A DNA stretch of 64,000 nt from an uncultured Dorea sp. (GTDB lineage: Bacteria > Bacillota > Clostridia > Lachnospirales > Lachnospiraceae), in contig CAJTVU010000001.1 of assembly GCA_910580235.1 (NCBI GenBank), positions 62,001 through 126,000 on the forward strand, in the 5' to 3' direction. The notes under the pieces are model-generated. The model saw only the letters and a program-made list of their open reading frames with translations. It did not search any database and was not told the origin of the DNA. The position numbers and the translations under genes are program-made. Within the stretch, counting starts at the first letter, position 1, and every line of letters begins with the position of its first letter. Below, in pieces: positions 42,119 through 50,498 of the stretch.

Positions 42119-43474
42119 CTATTCACTATACTCAAGCGTGTAATTTCTTGTAGTGATCCCCGACAGCCGCCCGCCGCCGTTTACAAGGACTACCTTGAAC
42201 AACGTCTCTCCTTCCGGCATGTCGACAGGCCCTATATATTTCGTGCTTGCCGTCGTCGGATCGACGCCGTTCGTCGTATAATACGCCACATATCCTTCCG
42301 GCACTTTCACCTCGATCGTCTGTGCAGTGTCATAATGCCCCGTAGAAGGCGACACTGCCGGCGCATTCTCGATCGGGAACTCCACAATATAATCCCGCTC
42401 TACTGTTATGCTGGGGATCCCTCTTTTGTCCACAGCGATCGCCTTAATGATATTCTCTCCCTCGCTCAGCTGGATCGGCTCCTCGTACTTCACACTGGCC
42501 GTCGTCGGAGCCGTCCCGTCCGTCGTATAATATATGTCCCCTTCCTCAGAAGAGATCTCAATCTGCTGCACATCCTCAAAGACTTCCCCATCATCCAAAT
42601 CGAATTGCGGTTCAGGGACGATATAATCTGCCAGCTCTTCTCTCACACTGTCCTCCGCGTCGTCTAAAAGAGCCGGTATGGACATCTCTTGCTTCGTATC
42701 CATATAGAAGCTGATATACGCCTCATAGATCCCGGCGTTCTCCGGCTGGCTGTCGACAGCCGCGGCAAAGACGGCTTCCGCCCCGGAAAGGTCATCCTGG
42801 GCGATGTATGCTTTCGACAGGCCGACATAAGCATCCGGCTTCCTCCTGTCCTTTTCCATCGCACGGGTAAAATCAGCTTCCGCCCCTTTATACTCCTTCC
42901 TCTCAATAGACTTATACCCATGGTTTACGATCCCTGTATAAGAATTCTGGTACAAAAAGGCACATCCTGCCGCGATCGCGAACACGATGACCGCCATCAC
43001 AAGAAGAAGGTTCCTGCGCTTCCTCTTAAGCTCTGCGCGCCGAAGCTCCGCCTGGCGTCGGCGCCTCTCCCGCTCAGACATCATCCTCCCGGTCGTATTC
43101 CTTCCGGCCGTATTCCTTCCGGCCGTGTTCCTTCCAATCGTATTCCTTCCGGCCGTGTTCCTTCCAATCGTATTCCTTCCGGTCATATTCTGGCGGGCCG
43201 TATTCCTTCCCGCATCCGCACTGCCGCGCCTGCGCGCCGTATCTTCCATACGTCCAGTGCGCCTTCTTGATGGCGTCACGCCTTTTATATCGTCAGAAAG
43301 ATCATACAGATAATCTGTATCTACACTCTCTTTTCCGCTCACGCCGACTTTGATCTGCGCGGAAAGCATATCCTCAAGTGGATTATAATCCGGCACGGCA
43401 TAGACTTCTTTGCCACAGTTCCCGCAGTACAGCTCCCCATCCGGTATCTCATATCCGCAATACCTGCACTCCAT
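42119..43474 (-). CDS. zinc-ribbon, TPR and chitobiase-type domain membrane protein
   Basis: 451 residues. Order: N-terminal zinc ribbon (CRYCGYEIPDGELYCGNCG, residues 3-21), an Arg/Asn/Thr-rich linker with about eight five-residue repeats GRNTx (about 88-130), one membrane helix (about 153-173, LLLVMAVIVFAIAAGCAFLY), TPR-like helices (about 180-265), and two copies of a chitobiase C-terminal-like beta domain (DIYYTTDGTAPTTASVKYEEPIQL and VAYYTTNGVDPTTASTKYIGPVDM). The C-terminal part should be outside the cell. Function unknown; it lies 33 bp downstream of ftsK. Confidence 0.88.
   Translation of the reverse strand: MECRYCGYEIPDGELYCGNCGKEVYAVPDYNPLEDMLSAQIKVGVSGKESVDTDYLYDLSDDIKGVTPSRRRTGRMEDTARRRGSADAGRNTARQNMTGRNTIGRNTAGRNTIGRNTAGRNTAGRNTTGRMMSERERRRRQAELRRAELKRKRRNLLLVMAVIVFAIAAGCAFLYQNSYTGIVNHGYKSIERKEYKGAEADFTRAMEKDRRKPDAYVGLSKAYIAQDDLSGAEAVFAAAVDSQPENAGIYEAYISFYMDTKQEMSIPALLDDAEDSVREELADYIVPEPQFDLDDGEVFEDVQQIEISSEEGDIYYTTDGTAPTTASVKYEEPIQLSEGENIIKAIAVDKRGIPSITVERDYIVEFPIENAPAVSPSTGHYDTAQTIEVKVPEGYVAYYTTNGVDPTTASTKYIGPVDMPEGETLFKVVLVNGGGRLSGITTRNYTLEYSE
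43090..43215. repeat. 15-bp coding tandem repeats in the zinc-ribbon gene
   Basis: About eight units of TTCCTTCCGGCCGTA, with variants TTCCTTCCAATCGTA and TTCCTTCCGGCCGTG, encode the GRNTA/GRNTI linker repeats. The alternation suggests unit duplication, with possible length variation between strains. Confidence 0.8.
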
Positions 43475-43507
43475 TATTTCCCCAACCTCCTGCTCCTCTT
43501 CCGATTC

Positions 43508-45901
43508 CTAGTCCCTTTCCGAAACATACTGTTCAAATTCTTCCATGGCCATAAGGATCTTCCGGGGCTTCGTCCCCTCTTCTCCTCCTACTACGCCGGC
43601 CTCGCACAGCTGATCCATAACTCTCGCCGCACGGTTGAACCCTATCTTAAAGGAACGCTGCAACATTCCGATAGATGCCTTTTCCTTTTCAATAATAAGA
43701 CGCCCTGCGTCAGTGAAATACGCATCCCTCTCATTGCCTTCCGCAACCATGGAGGCTCCCTCCCCTCCTGCGCCTGCGGCGTCCATATGGCTTACGATCT
43801 CATCGTCATAGACCGCGTCGCCATTGTTATGTATAAGATAATCGACTACAGACTGCACTTCCCGGTCAGACACGAAAGATCCCTGCACCCTTGCCGGTTT
43901 CTGATAACCGGAAGGATAGAAGAGCATATCGCCTTTCCCGAGCAGCTTTTCCGCTCCGTTCATATCAATGATCGTCCGGGAATCCACCCCCGAAGATACG
44001 GAAAATGCGATCCGGGACGGCATATTCGCTTTAATGAGCCCTGTAATGACGTTGACCGACGGCCTCTGAGTGGCCAGCACAAGATGGATCCCCGCCGCAC
44101 GGGCCAGCTGGGCCAGACGGCAGATCGCCCCTTCTACCTCGCCGGACGCCACCATCATAAGATCTGCAAGCTCATCTACAATAATAACGATCTGTGGCAT
44201 AAGAGGCGGCTTCTCCTCCTCCGCGCCCGGGAGCGCTTTTATCTTTTCATTATAGCCGCTCATGTCGCGCACATTGTATTCTGCAAATGCCTGATATCTT
44301 CTTGTCATCTCGGCCACGCCCCAGTTGAGGGCCCCCGCCGCCTTCTTCGGGTCGGTCACGACCGGGATCATCAGGTGCGGGATGCCGTTGTACACGCTTA
44401 GCTCCACCACCTTCGGATCGACCATGATCAGCTTGACGTCCTCCGGCGACGCTTTATATAAAATGCTCATAATGAGCGTATTGATACAGACAGATTTTCC
44501 CGATCCGGTAGCGCCTGCGATCAACAAGTGGGGCATCCTGGCAATATCAGCCACCACTGCTTTCCCTCCGATGTCTTTTCCTGCCGCGAACGCGATCCTG
44601 GAAGGACTGTCCTTAAATTCTTTTGATTCCAGCAGGTCTCGCAGCATAACTGCGGAATTCTCTTTGTTGGGGACTTCGATGCCAACGGCCGCCTTCCCCG
44701 GGATAGGCGCCTCGATACGGATGTCCGCCGCCGCCAGGTTCAGCTTGATGTCGTCGGCGAGCCCGACGATCTTGCTTACCTTCACGCCCATCTCCGGCTG
44801 CAGCTCATACCGGGTCACCGACGGGCCGCAGCTTACATTCGTCACAGTGACGTTCACTCCGAAATTCTGCAAAGTCTGCTGCAGTTTTATGGCCGTCTCC
44901 CGAAGCGACGCGTCGGACTCCCCGCCGGACTTGCTCCCCTTTTTTAAAAGGCTGAGGGGCGGGAAGCGATATGCTTTCGGTTTCTTTGCCCTCTCCGTCG
45001 ACGACGCTGTAAGCGCCGCCTCCTGTGCGGCCACAGCCTCCTCGTCCGACACGTTCCTCTCACGTTTTTCTTCGTATGCGGTCTGCCTTATATCCTCATC
45101 CTCCAGGCGGACGGGCGGCGCGGCCGCCTCTTCGCCTCTGTGGATGACAAGCCGCGGCTCTTCTTCCTTCTCCGGCGAGGCAGAGCGCTCTGGCTCCGCT
45201 ATTAATTCTCTCACTTCCGGCGATCTCTTCGCAAGGGCCGTGTCAAAAGACACCCCCTCTACATGGCGGTCGCTCCGCTTCGTCCCAACTTTGGAAGCCG
45301 CGATGTACGCCATCTTCTCCTCTTCTTTCTTAAGGCGGCGCGCCCGGGCCTCCTCCTGCCTTCTGGCCGCGTCCTCCTTCGCTTTCGTATACGCTCTCCC
45401 GCCATGGCTCTTCACGCCCTTTAAGGCGGACTTCCCGGTAACGATAACGCCGCATATGATCATAAGGATAAGGACGGCCACATATGTACCGGCAACGCCA
45501 AAAGCCGGGACCATAATGGATGTAACAGATTCTCCCACAATTCCGCCCTCTCCTTTTATAAGCTCTGAAAATGTGCAGGCAAGAGCCAGGAACAGCGCTC
45601 CTGCGCCCGCCTTAAAATAAGCGGCGGCATTGCCTTTATTGGAGACAATGAACGCAACCGCCCCGAACAGTGCGAAAGGCACGGCATATGCCGCCCATCC
45701 GAATATATCCATCAGGACTGCCGAGACAAAGCCTCCCACCGCTCCCCCAAAGCCAAAATTGCTGATAAGCAGAAGTATGCTCACAGCAAGCGTCCCCCAG
45801 ATCAGAATCTCATCCCCTAAGAAACTCTTCTCCTGCGCCTTTTTCTTTGTATTCCTTCTTTTCTGCCCTGCGCTCTTCTTTCTTTTTGATCTCGCAGCCA
45901 T
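43508..45901 (-). CDS. ftsK: DNA translocase FtsK/SpoIIIE
   Basis: 797 residues: four N-terminal membrane helices (about 27-170), a variable charged linker (about 170-330), the alpha/beta motor (FGVNVTVTNVSCGPSVTRYELQPEMGVKVSKI onward) with Walker A GATGSGKSVCIN and Walker B IVIIVDELADLMM, and the C-terminal winged gamma domain (ASIGMLQRSFKIGFNRAARVMDQLCEAGVVG) that reads orienting DNA sequences. It moves chromosomes through the division or sporulation septum. Length is usual for SpoIIIE-type proteins. Confidence 0.96.
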   Translation of the reverse strand: MAARSKRKKSAGQKRRNTKKKAQEKSFLGDEILIWGTLAVSILLLISNFGFGGAVGGFVSAVLMDIFGWAAYAVPFALFGAVAFIVSNKGNAAAYFKAGAGALFLALACTFSELIKGEGGIVGESVTSIMVPAFGVAGTYVAVLILMIICGVIVTGKSALKGVKSHGGRAYTKAKEDAARRQEEARARRLKKEEEKMAYIAASKVGTKRSDRHVEGVSFDTALAKRSPEVRELIAEPERSASPEKEEEPRLVIHRGEEAAAPPVRLEDEDIRQTAYEEKRERNVSDEEAVAAQEAALTASSTERAKKPKAYRFPPLSLLKKGSKSGGESDASLRETAIKLQQTLQNFGVNVTVTNVSCGPSVTRYELQPEMGVKVSKIVGLADDIKLNLAAADIRIEAPIPGKAAVGIEVPNKENSAVMLRDLLESKEFKDSPSRIAFAAGKDIGGKAVVADIARMPHLLIAGATGSGKSVCINTLIMSILYKASPEDVKLIMVDPKVVELSVYNGIPHLMIPVVTDPKKAAGALNWGVAEMTRRYQAFAEYNVRDMSGYNEKIKALPGAEEEKPPLMPQIVIIVDELADLMMVASGEVEGAICRLAQLARAAGIHLVLATQRPSVNVITGLIKANMPSRIAFSVSSGVDSRTIIDMNGAEKLLGKGDMLFYPSGYQKPARVQGSFVSDREVQSVVDYLIHNNGDAVYDDEIVSHMDAAGAGGEGASMVAEGNERDAYFTDAGRLIIEKEKASIGMLQRSFKIGFNRAARVMDQLCEAGVVGGEEGTKPRKILMAMEEFEQYVSERD

Positions 45902-45968
45902 GCACTTTCTCCCCCTTATTGTTCAGAACATGCTATTTATAGTATAACATTTTAGAAGGAGCCTGTCA

Positions 45969-46664
45969 TTATTTAATTTCGTCTGTCTGTTCTCCACACT
46001 CTTTTTCCTGATGCTCATCGATCATTTTATGCAGCTTCCTGAGAGCGTCGCTCATGCCCCCTACCTCGTCGATAAGCCCTTCCGCCACGGCCTCTTCTCC
46101 TTCAAGAAGGGTCCCTACGTCTTTCACAAGCTCTGTCGGGTTCAGCATCAATTCCTCCACCCGTTCCTTTTTCATCCGGGAATGCTTCGCCAGGAACCCT
46201 GTAATACGGTCCTGTGTGCGGAGCATATTCTGAAGGCTCTGCTTTACTCCTATAAACATACCGTTGGAGCGCACCGGGTGGATGATCATCGTCCCTGTCG
46301 GGACGATAAAAGAATATTGAGACGCTACCGCCAAAGGCCCTCCGATCGAATGGCTCCCCCCTAGTACGAGAGAGACCGTCGGCTTGCTTAAAGACGCTAT
46401 CATCTCCGCGATAGAAAGCCCTGCCTCCACGTCGCCGCCCATCGTGTGCAGGAGGATCAGAAGCCCGTCGATCTCTTCGCTGTCTTCGATCTCCGCCAGC
46501 ATAGGGAGAAGATGCTCGTACTTCGTAGCCTTCGTGCTGCCTGACACCGCCTCATGCCCTTCGATCTCCCCAATGATCGTAAGCAATTTGATCTTATGTC
46601 TTTTTTTATTCTCTCCTAAATCAATGCTTCCCGTCTCTTTAATCTGTTCCTGTTTCTCGTCCAT
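45969..46664 (-). CDS. tepA: ClpP-like serine protease TepA
   Basis: 231 residues of the ClpP/crotonase fold: LLILLHTMGGDVEAGLSIAEMIASL, the nucleophile region LVLGGSHSIGGPLAVASQ, and TMIIHPVRSNGMFIGVKQSLQNMLRTQDRI. TepA is linked to protein translocation and spore formation in Bacillus. Its ribosome site GGAGGTG lies within the hairpin at 46674-46697. ftsK follows 68 bp downstream, the usual pairing. Confidence 0.9.
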   Translation of the reverse strand: MDEKQEQIKETGSIDLGENKKRHKIKLLTIIGEIEGHEAVSGSTKATKYEHLLPMLAEIEDSEEIDGLLILLHTMGGDVEAGLSIAEMIASLSKPTVSLVLGGSHSIGGPLAVASQYSFIVPTGTMIIHPVRSNGMFIGVKQSLQNMLRTQDRITGFLAKHSRMKKERVEELMLNPTELVKDVGTLLEGEEAVAEGLIDEVGGMSDALRKLHKMIDEHQEKECGEQTDEIK

Positions 46665-46667
46665 ATA

Positions 46668-46697
46668 AAAACACCTCCATACATGTTAGTATGGAGG
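46668..46697 (-). terminator. metY terminator whose stem contains the tepA ribosome site
   Basis: Reading leftward, CCTCCATAC (46697-46689) pairs with GTATGGAGG (46682-46674), followed by TGTTTTTATATGG. GGAGG in the second arm is the tepA Shine-Dalgarno; the ATG lies 10 nt after it. Confidence 0.65.
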
Positions 46698-46727
46698 CGT
46701 CCTACCGTTTTTATACGGGATCTACAG

Positions 46728-48008
46728 TCATACTTGCTCCAATGCCTGCTTAAGATCGGCGATAATATCTTCGCTGTTCTCTATCCCTACGCTGAAGCGG
46801 ATCAGATCCGGCTGTACGCCCGCTTCTCTTAGCTCCTGCTCGTTCATCTGCCGATGTGTGTGGCTAGCCGGATGGAGGACGCAGCTTCTCGCGTCCGCCA
46901 CGTGGGTGACGATGGCGATCATCTTTAAGCTGTCCATCATACGCACGGCCGCGTCTCTTCCGCCTTTTAAGCCAAACGTAATAACGCCGCAAGTCCCGTC
47001 CGGCATATACTTCTTTGCCAGCTCATACTGGCTGTCGCCCGGAAGCGCCGGGCAGCTCACCCACGCTACTTTCTCATGGCCTTTAAGATACTCGGCGGCT
47101 TTCACCGCATTCTCGCAGTGGCGCGGCATCCGCAGATGGAGCGTCTCAAGCCCGATATTCAGAAGGAACGCGTTCTGTGGAGACTGGATCGATCCCAGAT
47201 CCCGCATCAGCTGCGCCGTTGCTTTCATAATATAAGCCATCGCTCCGAACTTCTCTGTATACACGATACCATGGTAAGTCTCGTCCGGCTCCGTAAGTCC
47301 CGGGAACTTCTTAGCATTCGCTGTCCAGTCGAATTTCCCACTGTCCACGATGGCGCCGCCTACGCATGTCGCATGCCCGTCCATATACTTCGTCGTGGAA
47401 TGGGTCACAATGTCCGCGCCCCACTCGAAAGGCCTGCAGTTGATCGGCGTCGCGAACGTGTTGTCTACAATGAAAGGAACGCCGTGCCGGTGCGCCGCTT
47501 TTGCGAACTTTTCAAGATCAAGCACTACAAGCGCCGGATTGGCGATAGTCTCCCCGAACACCGCCCTCGTATTCTCTCCAAACGCCTCGTCCAATTCCTC
47601 CTCCGTACAGTGCGGATCCACGAACGTGGCCTCCACGCCCATCTTCCGCAGCGTGTGGGCGAACAGATTATATGTGCCCCCGTAGAGAGAAGACGCGCAT
47701 ACGATGTGGTCTCCTACCTCTGCGATATTCATGATCGCATAGAAGTTAGCCGCCTGGCCTGAAGAAGTAAGCATGGCGGCAACGCCTCCTTCGAGGTCGC
47801 AGATCTTGCCTGCTACCGCGTCGTTCGTCGGGTTCGCAAGACGCGTGTAGAAATAGCCGGACTCCTCCAGGTCAAAAAGCTTTCCCATATGCTCGCTGCT
47901 TGCGTACTTGAACGTGGTGCTCTGGTAGATCGGAAGGACTCTCGCCTCTCCGTTCCCCGGCTCATAGCCGGACTGGATACATTTTGTCTCAATATTGTAG
48001 CTGCTCAT
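46728..48008 (-). CDS. metY: O-acetylhomoserine sulfhydrylase
   Basis: 426-residue PLP enzyme of the Cys/Met metabolism family: CIQSGYEPGNGEARVLPIYQSTTF at the N-terminus, the PLP Lys in HSTTKYMDGHATCVGG, and the C-terminal SFGDARSLHPAT-like DARSCVLHPASHTHRQM...LIRFSVGIEN. It condenses O-acetyl-homoserine with sulfide or methanethiol. No S-box or T-box leader is seen: the upstream unknown gene ends only 36 bp before it. Confidence 0.93.
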   Translation of the reverse strand: MSSYNIETKCIQSGYEPGNGEARVLPIYQSTTFKYASSEHMGKLFDLEESGYFYTRLANPTNDAVAGKICDLEGGVAAMLTSSGQAANFYAIMNIAEVGDHIVCASSLYGGTYNLFAHTLRKMGVEATFVDPHCTEEELDEAFGENTRAVFGETIANPALVVLDLEKFAKAAHRHGVPFIVDNTFATPINCRPFEWGADIVTHSTTKYMDGHATCVGGAIVDSGKFDWTANAKKFPGLTEPDETYHGIVYTEKFGAMAYIMKATAQLMRDLGSIQSPQNAFLLNIGLETLHLRMPRHCENAVKAAEYLKGHEKVAWVSCPALPGDSQYELAKKYMPDGTCGVITFGLKGGRDAAVRMMDSLKMIAIVTHVADARSCVLHPASHTHRQMNEQELREAGVQPDLIRFSVGIENSEDIIADLKQALEQV

Positions 48009-48044
48009 CCGTATATCCTCCTGTCTCTTTCGTTTTTTGTATAT

Positions 48045-48512
48045 CTATCTTTTTAGCCTGATCCCTAAGATCGTATCTGCAAAGCCGCTCTCGATCGTCT
48101 CAAAAGTAGAAGAGCCAAGCCTTAAAGGCGTAATCCCCCTCTTGTTCCACAGCTTTACCATAGCCTCGCCGACCTTCTCACAATTCTCTGTCCTGACATA
48201 CATGAACAACGGCACTATATAGACCGCCATCGTCATATTCAGATCCACCGTCTCCTTCCCTTTTCGGAGCTGGCGCATCTTTTCCGCCTCTTCCCTCCCA
48301 TGGTCGGGAATGACAGACGCGATCTCCAGGACCGTCTGCTCCTGCTCCTCCTTGGAGCCTTCGCCGCACAGCGCCTCTATCTCGGCAAGCAGGTCTTTGT
48401 ACTTTTCAAATGCAGCCTTGAATACAGTGGCATAAGTCTTACGGCGGAACTCTCCTAGCTGTCCCCTCATCTCATCAAACATTTCAGTAAGCTGTCCTTT
48501 TATCCTGTCCAT
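48045..48512 (-). CDS. unknown helical protein between yebC and metY
   Basis: 155 residues, almost entirely alpha-helical in pattern: MDRIKGQLTEMFDEMRGQLGEFRRKTYATVFKAAFEKYKDLLAEIEALC, with a hydrophobic stretch TMAVYIVPLFMYV in the middle and a C-terminal RLGSSTFETIESGFADTILGIRLKR. I do not recognise a family. The ATG at 48512 (GGAGAG upstream) lies 13 bp after yebC, so it is in that operon. Confidence 0.75.
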   Translation of the reverse strand: MDRIKGQLTEMFDEMRGQLGEFRRKTYATVFKAAFEKYKDLLAEIEALCGEGSKEEQEQTVLEIASVIPDHGREEAEKMRQLRKGKETVDLNMTMAVYIVPLFMYVRTENCEKVGEAMVKLWNKRGITPLRLGSSTFETIESGFADTILGIRLKR

Positions 48513-48525
48513 ATGCTCTCCATCC

Positions 48526-49257
48526 TTACTCTGCCCAATTGTGATAGACATTCTGTACATCGTCGTCATCGTCCAGCATATCCAGCGTCTTCTGGATCCC
48601 GGCAATGTCCTTCTCATCTGTGAGCTCTACATAAGTCTGAGGGAGCATCGTCACCTCCGCCGCTGCCATGGGGATCCCCTCGCTTTCCAGAGACTGGCGC
48701 ACTGCGCTGAAATCCTCCGGCTCGGTCAGCACTTCGTAACTGTCCTCCTCCTCGTTAAAATCGGCAGCCCCGGCGTCAAGCGCGGTCATCATCAGCTCAT
48801 CTGCATCGCGGCCGCACTCTTCCTTCGCTATAACGATCTGCCCTTTCTTATCGAACATAAAGGCTACGCAGCCCGGCGTCCCTACATTGCCTTTCCCTTT
48901 CGTAAACGCATTCTTTACGTTAGTAGCCGTGCGGTTCCGGTTGTCCGTCAGCGCCTCCACGATGATGGCCGTGCCCCCCGGGCCGTAGCCTTCATATGTA
49001 ATGTACTCATAATTGGCGGCGTTCGCGTCCCCATCAGCTTTTTTTATGTTGCGCTCGATCGTCTCATTGGGCATGTTATTGGCTTTCGCTTTTGCGATGA
49101 CGTCCCGAAGCCTGCTATTGTTCGCCGGGTCGGAGCTGCCGCCCTCCTTCACCGCAACTGCAAGCTCTTTCCCTATTTTCGTAAATATCTTGCCTTTTGC
49201 CGCATCATTTTTCTCTTTCTTATGCTTGATGTTGGCAAATTTTGAATGTCCTGACAT
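48526..49257 (-). CDS. yebC: YebC/PmpR family regulatory protein
   Basis: 243 residues with the full family signature: SGHSKFANIKHKKEKNDAAKGKIFTKIGKELAVAVKEGG, YEGYGPGGTAIIVEALTDNRNRTATNVKNAFTKGKGNVGTPGCVAFMFDKKG. YebC proteins act as transcription regulators and, in newer work, as helpers of ribosomes at polyproline stretches. The ATG at 49257 is chosen because MSGHSK is the invariant N-terminus. Confidence 0.95.
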   Translation of the reverse strand: MSGHSKFANIKHKKEKNDAAKGKIFTKIGKELAVAVKEGGSSDPANNSRLRDVIAKAKANNMPNETIERNIKKADGDANAANYEYITYEGYGPGGTAIIVEALTDNRNRTATNVKNAFTKGKGNVGTPGCVAFMFDKKGQIVIAKEECGRDADELMMTALDAGAADFNEEEDSYEVLTEPEDFSAVRQSLESEGIPMAAAEVTMLPQTYVELTDEKDIAGIQKTLDMLDDDDDVQNVYHNWAE

Positions 49258-49303
49258 AGCTGTCTTCCTCTCTCCTGATTTTTCCATGGTACATTTTTTT
49301 ATT

Positions 49304-50044
49304 CTACCACGCGTCCTGGATTTTTTCAATCTTAACTCTCTGGATGGTATTGTCGTTGACCGAGAGGACGGTAAATCGGAATCCTTCATACTCTACCGTA
49401 CACATCTCGTCCCCTGCGGGGATCCGGTCGAGCCTGGCGACAAGGAATCCGTTCAGAGTCTCATACCCGCCTTTCTCAAATGTGATCAGAAGCCGCTCTT
49501 CCAAATCCTCCAGCTCGCACATGCCGTCTGCGATATAGCTTCCGTCTGCCTGCAAAAGAATGGCCTCTTCCTCCTCATCGTACTCGTCCAGAATGTCTCC
49601 TACGATCTCCTCAAGAATATCTTCCAGAGCTACAAGCCCGGAAGTCTGCCCGTACTCGTCCAGCACGACTACAATCTGGCTCTTCTCTGCCTGCATCTCT
49701 TTAAACAGACGATCGATGCTCTTCGTCTCCGGTATAAATGTGACCGGGCGTATGTAGTCCTTTAGCTCCCTTACCGGGGCTTTCCTAAGCTCAGGGTCCA
49801 AATAGCAGGCCATAGCCTCCCTGAGATGGAAGAAGCCCGTAATCTCGTCAATACTCTCCTCATAGACCGGGAATCTGGAATATTTCTCTCCCAGCATGAA
49901 CTTCAATGTACTCTCCAGATCCTCCCCGGCGTCGATCGCCACGATATTGCGCCTGTGGGTCATAATGTCCTTTGCGTCTTTACCAAGATATCGGGTAATA
50001 TTGCGGATCAGTCTCGCCGCTTCTCTTTGTATATCCTGTTCCAT
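49304..50044 (-). CDS. CBS-pair protein with CorC/HlyC C-terminal domain
   Basis: 246 residues: two CBS domains (about 25-145: DIMTHRRNIVAIDAGEDLESTLKFMLGEKYSRFPVYEESIDEITGF and VTFIPETKSIDRLFKEMQAEKSQIVVVLDEYGQTSGLVALEDILEEIVGDI) and a CorC_HlyC domain (about 160-245). The CNNM transmembrane domain that normally precedes these is absent, so this is a soluble version, like CorC. Likely role is ion homeostasis. It starts 14 bp after mazF. Confidence 0.92.
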   Translation of the reverse strand: MEQDIQREAARLIRNITRYLGKDAKDIMTHRRNIVAIDAGEDLESTLKFMLGEKYSRFPVYEESIDEITGFFHLREAMACYLDPELRKAPVRELKDYIRPVTFIPETKSIDRLFKEMQAEKSQIVVVLDEYGQTSGLVALEDILEEIVGDILDEYDEEEEAILLQADGSYIADGMCELEDLEERLLITFEKGGYETLNGFLVARLDRIPAGDEMCTVEYEGFRFTVLSVNDNTIQRVKIEKIQDAW

Positions 50045-50057
50045 CTCTGCTCCTTTG

Positions 50058-50405
50058 TTATGTATGAAGCTCAAGGCTTATCTTTAAGGCTTCATCTACT
50101 TTCCGCATAATCTCTCTGTCCAGGCGGCAGACAAACTCCTTAAGCCTCTGCTTGTCAATCGTTCTTATCTGCTCCATAAGAATGACAGAATTCTTTACGA
50201 TCTGATACTTTCTGGCGTCAACCTCCACATGGGTCGGCAGCTTCGCTTTGTTCATACGAGATGTAATGGCCGCGCATATGACGGTCGGGCTGTGCCTGTT
50301 GCCCATGTCGTTCTGTATAATAAGGACCGGCCGTACGCCGCCCTGCTCTGAGCCGACTACCGGGCTTAAATCTGCATAAAATATATCTCCACGTCTTACT
50401 TGCAC
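50058..50405 (-). CDS. mazF: MazF/NdoA type mRNA interferase
   Basis: 115-residue PemK/MazF-fold endoribonuclease: VRRGDIFYADLSPVVGSEQGGVRPVLIIQNDMGNRHSPTVICAAITSR, TVLLEQIRTIDKQRL-like VILMEQIRTIDKQRLKEF. It is close to Bacillus NdoA, which cuts mRNA at UACAU-type sites. The start is a GTG with GGAGTG upstream. The alr-mazF order is as in Bacillus, but the antitoxin gene usually between them is absent: the 93 bp from alr to mazF contain no reading frame. Confidence 0.93.
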   Translation of the reverse strand: MQVRRGDIFYADLSPVVGSEQGGVRPVLIIQNDMGNRHSPTVICAAITSRMNKAKLPTHVEVDARKYQIVKNSVILMEQIRTIDKQRLKEFVCRLDREIMRKVDEALKISLELHT

Positions 50406-50498
50406 TTTTTATTCACACTCCGATTTCCTTAAGATAAAATAAGTATTTCCACCTTTTTCGGAAGTATTCTGTTAAAGTTTGAGTAAGACGAAAGAAGA

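Noticed and set aside
44325..45620. 431-codon frame opposite ftsK
   Set aside because: Antisense shadow of a GC-rich gene; ftsK has full domain matches and the opposite frame has none. The same holds for long frames opposite nfnB (38137-39117), yqfD (20409-21416) and the his genes.
48009..48044. S-box or T-box riboswitch before metY
   Set aside because: Only 36 bp separate metY from the upstream gene, too short for any such leader, and none of the expected motifs are seen.
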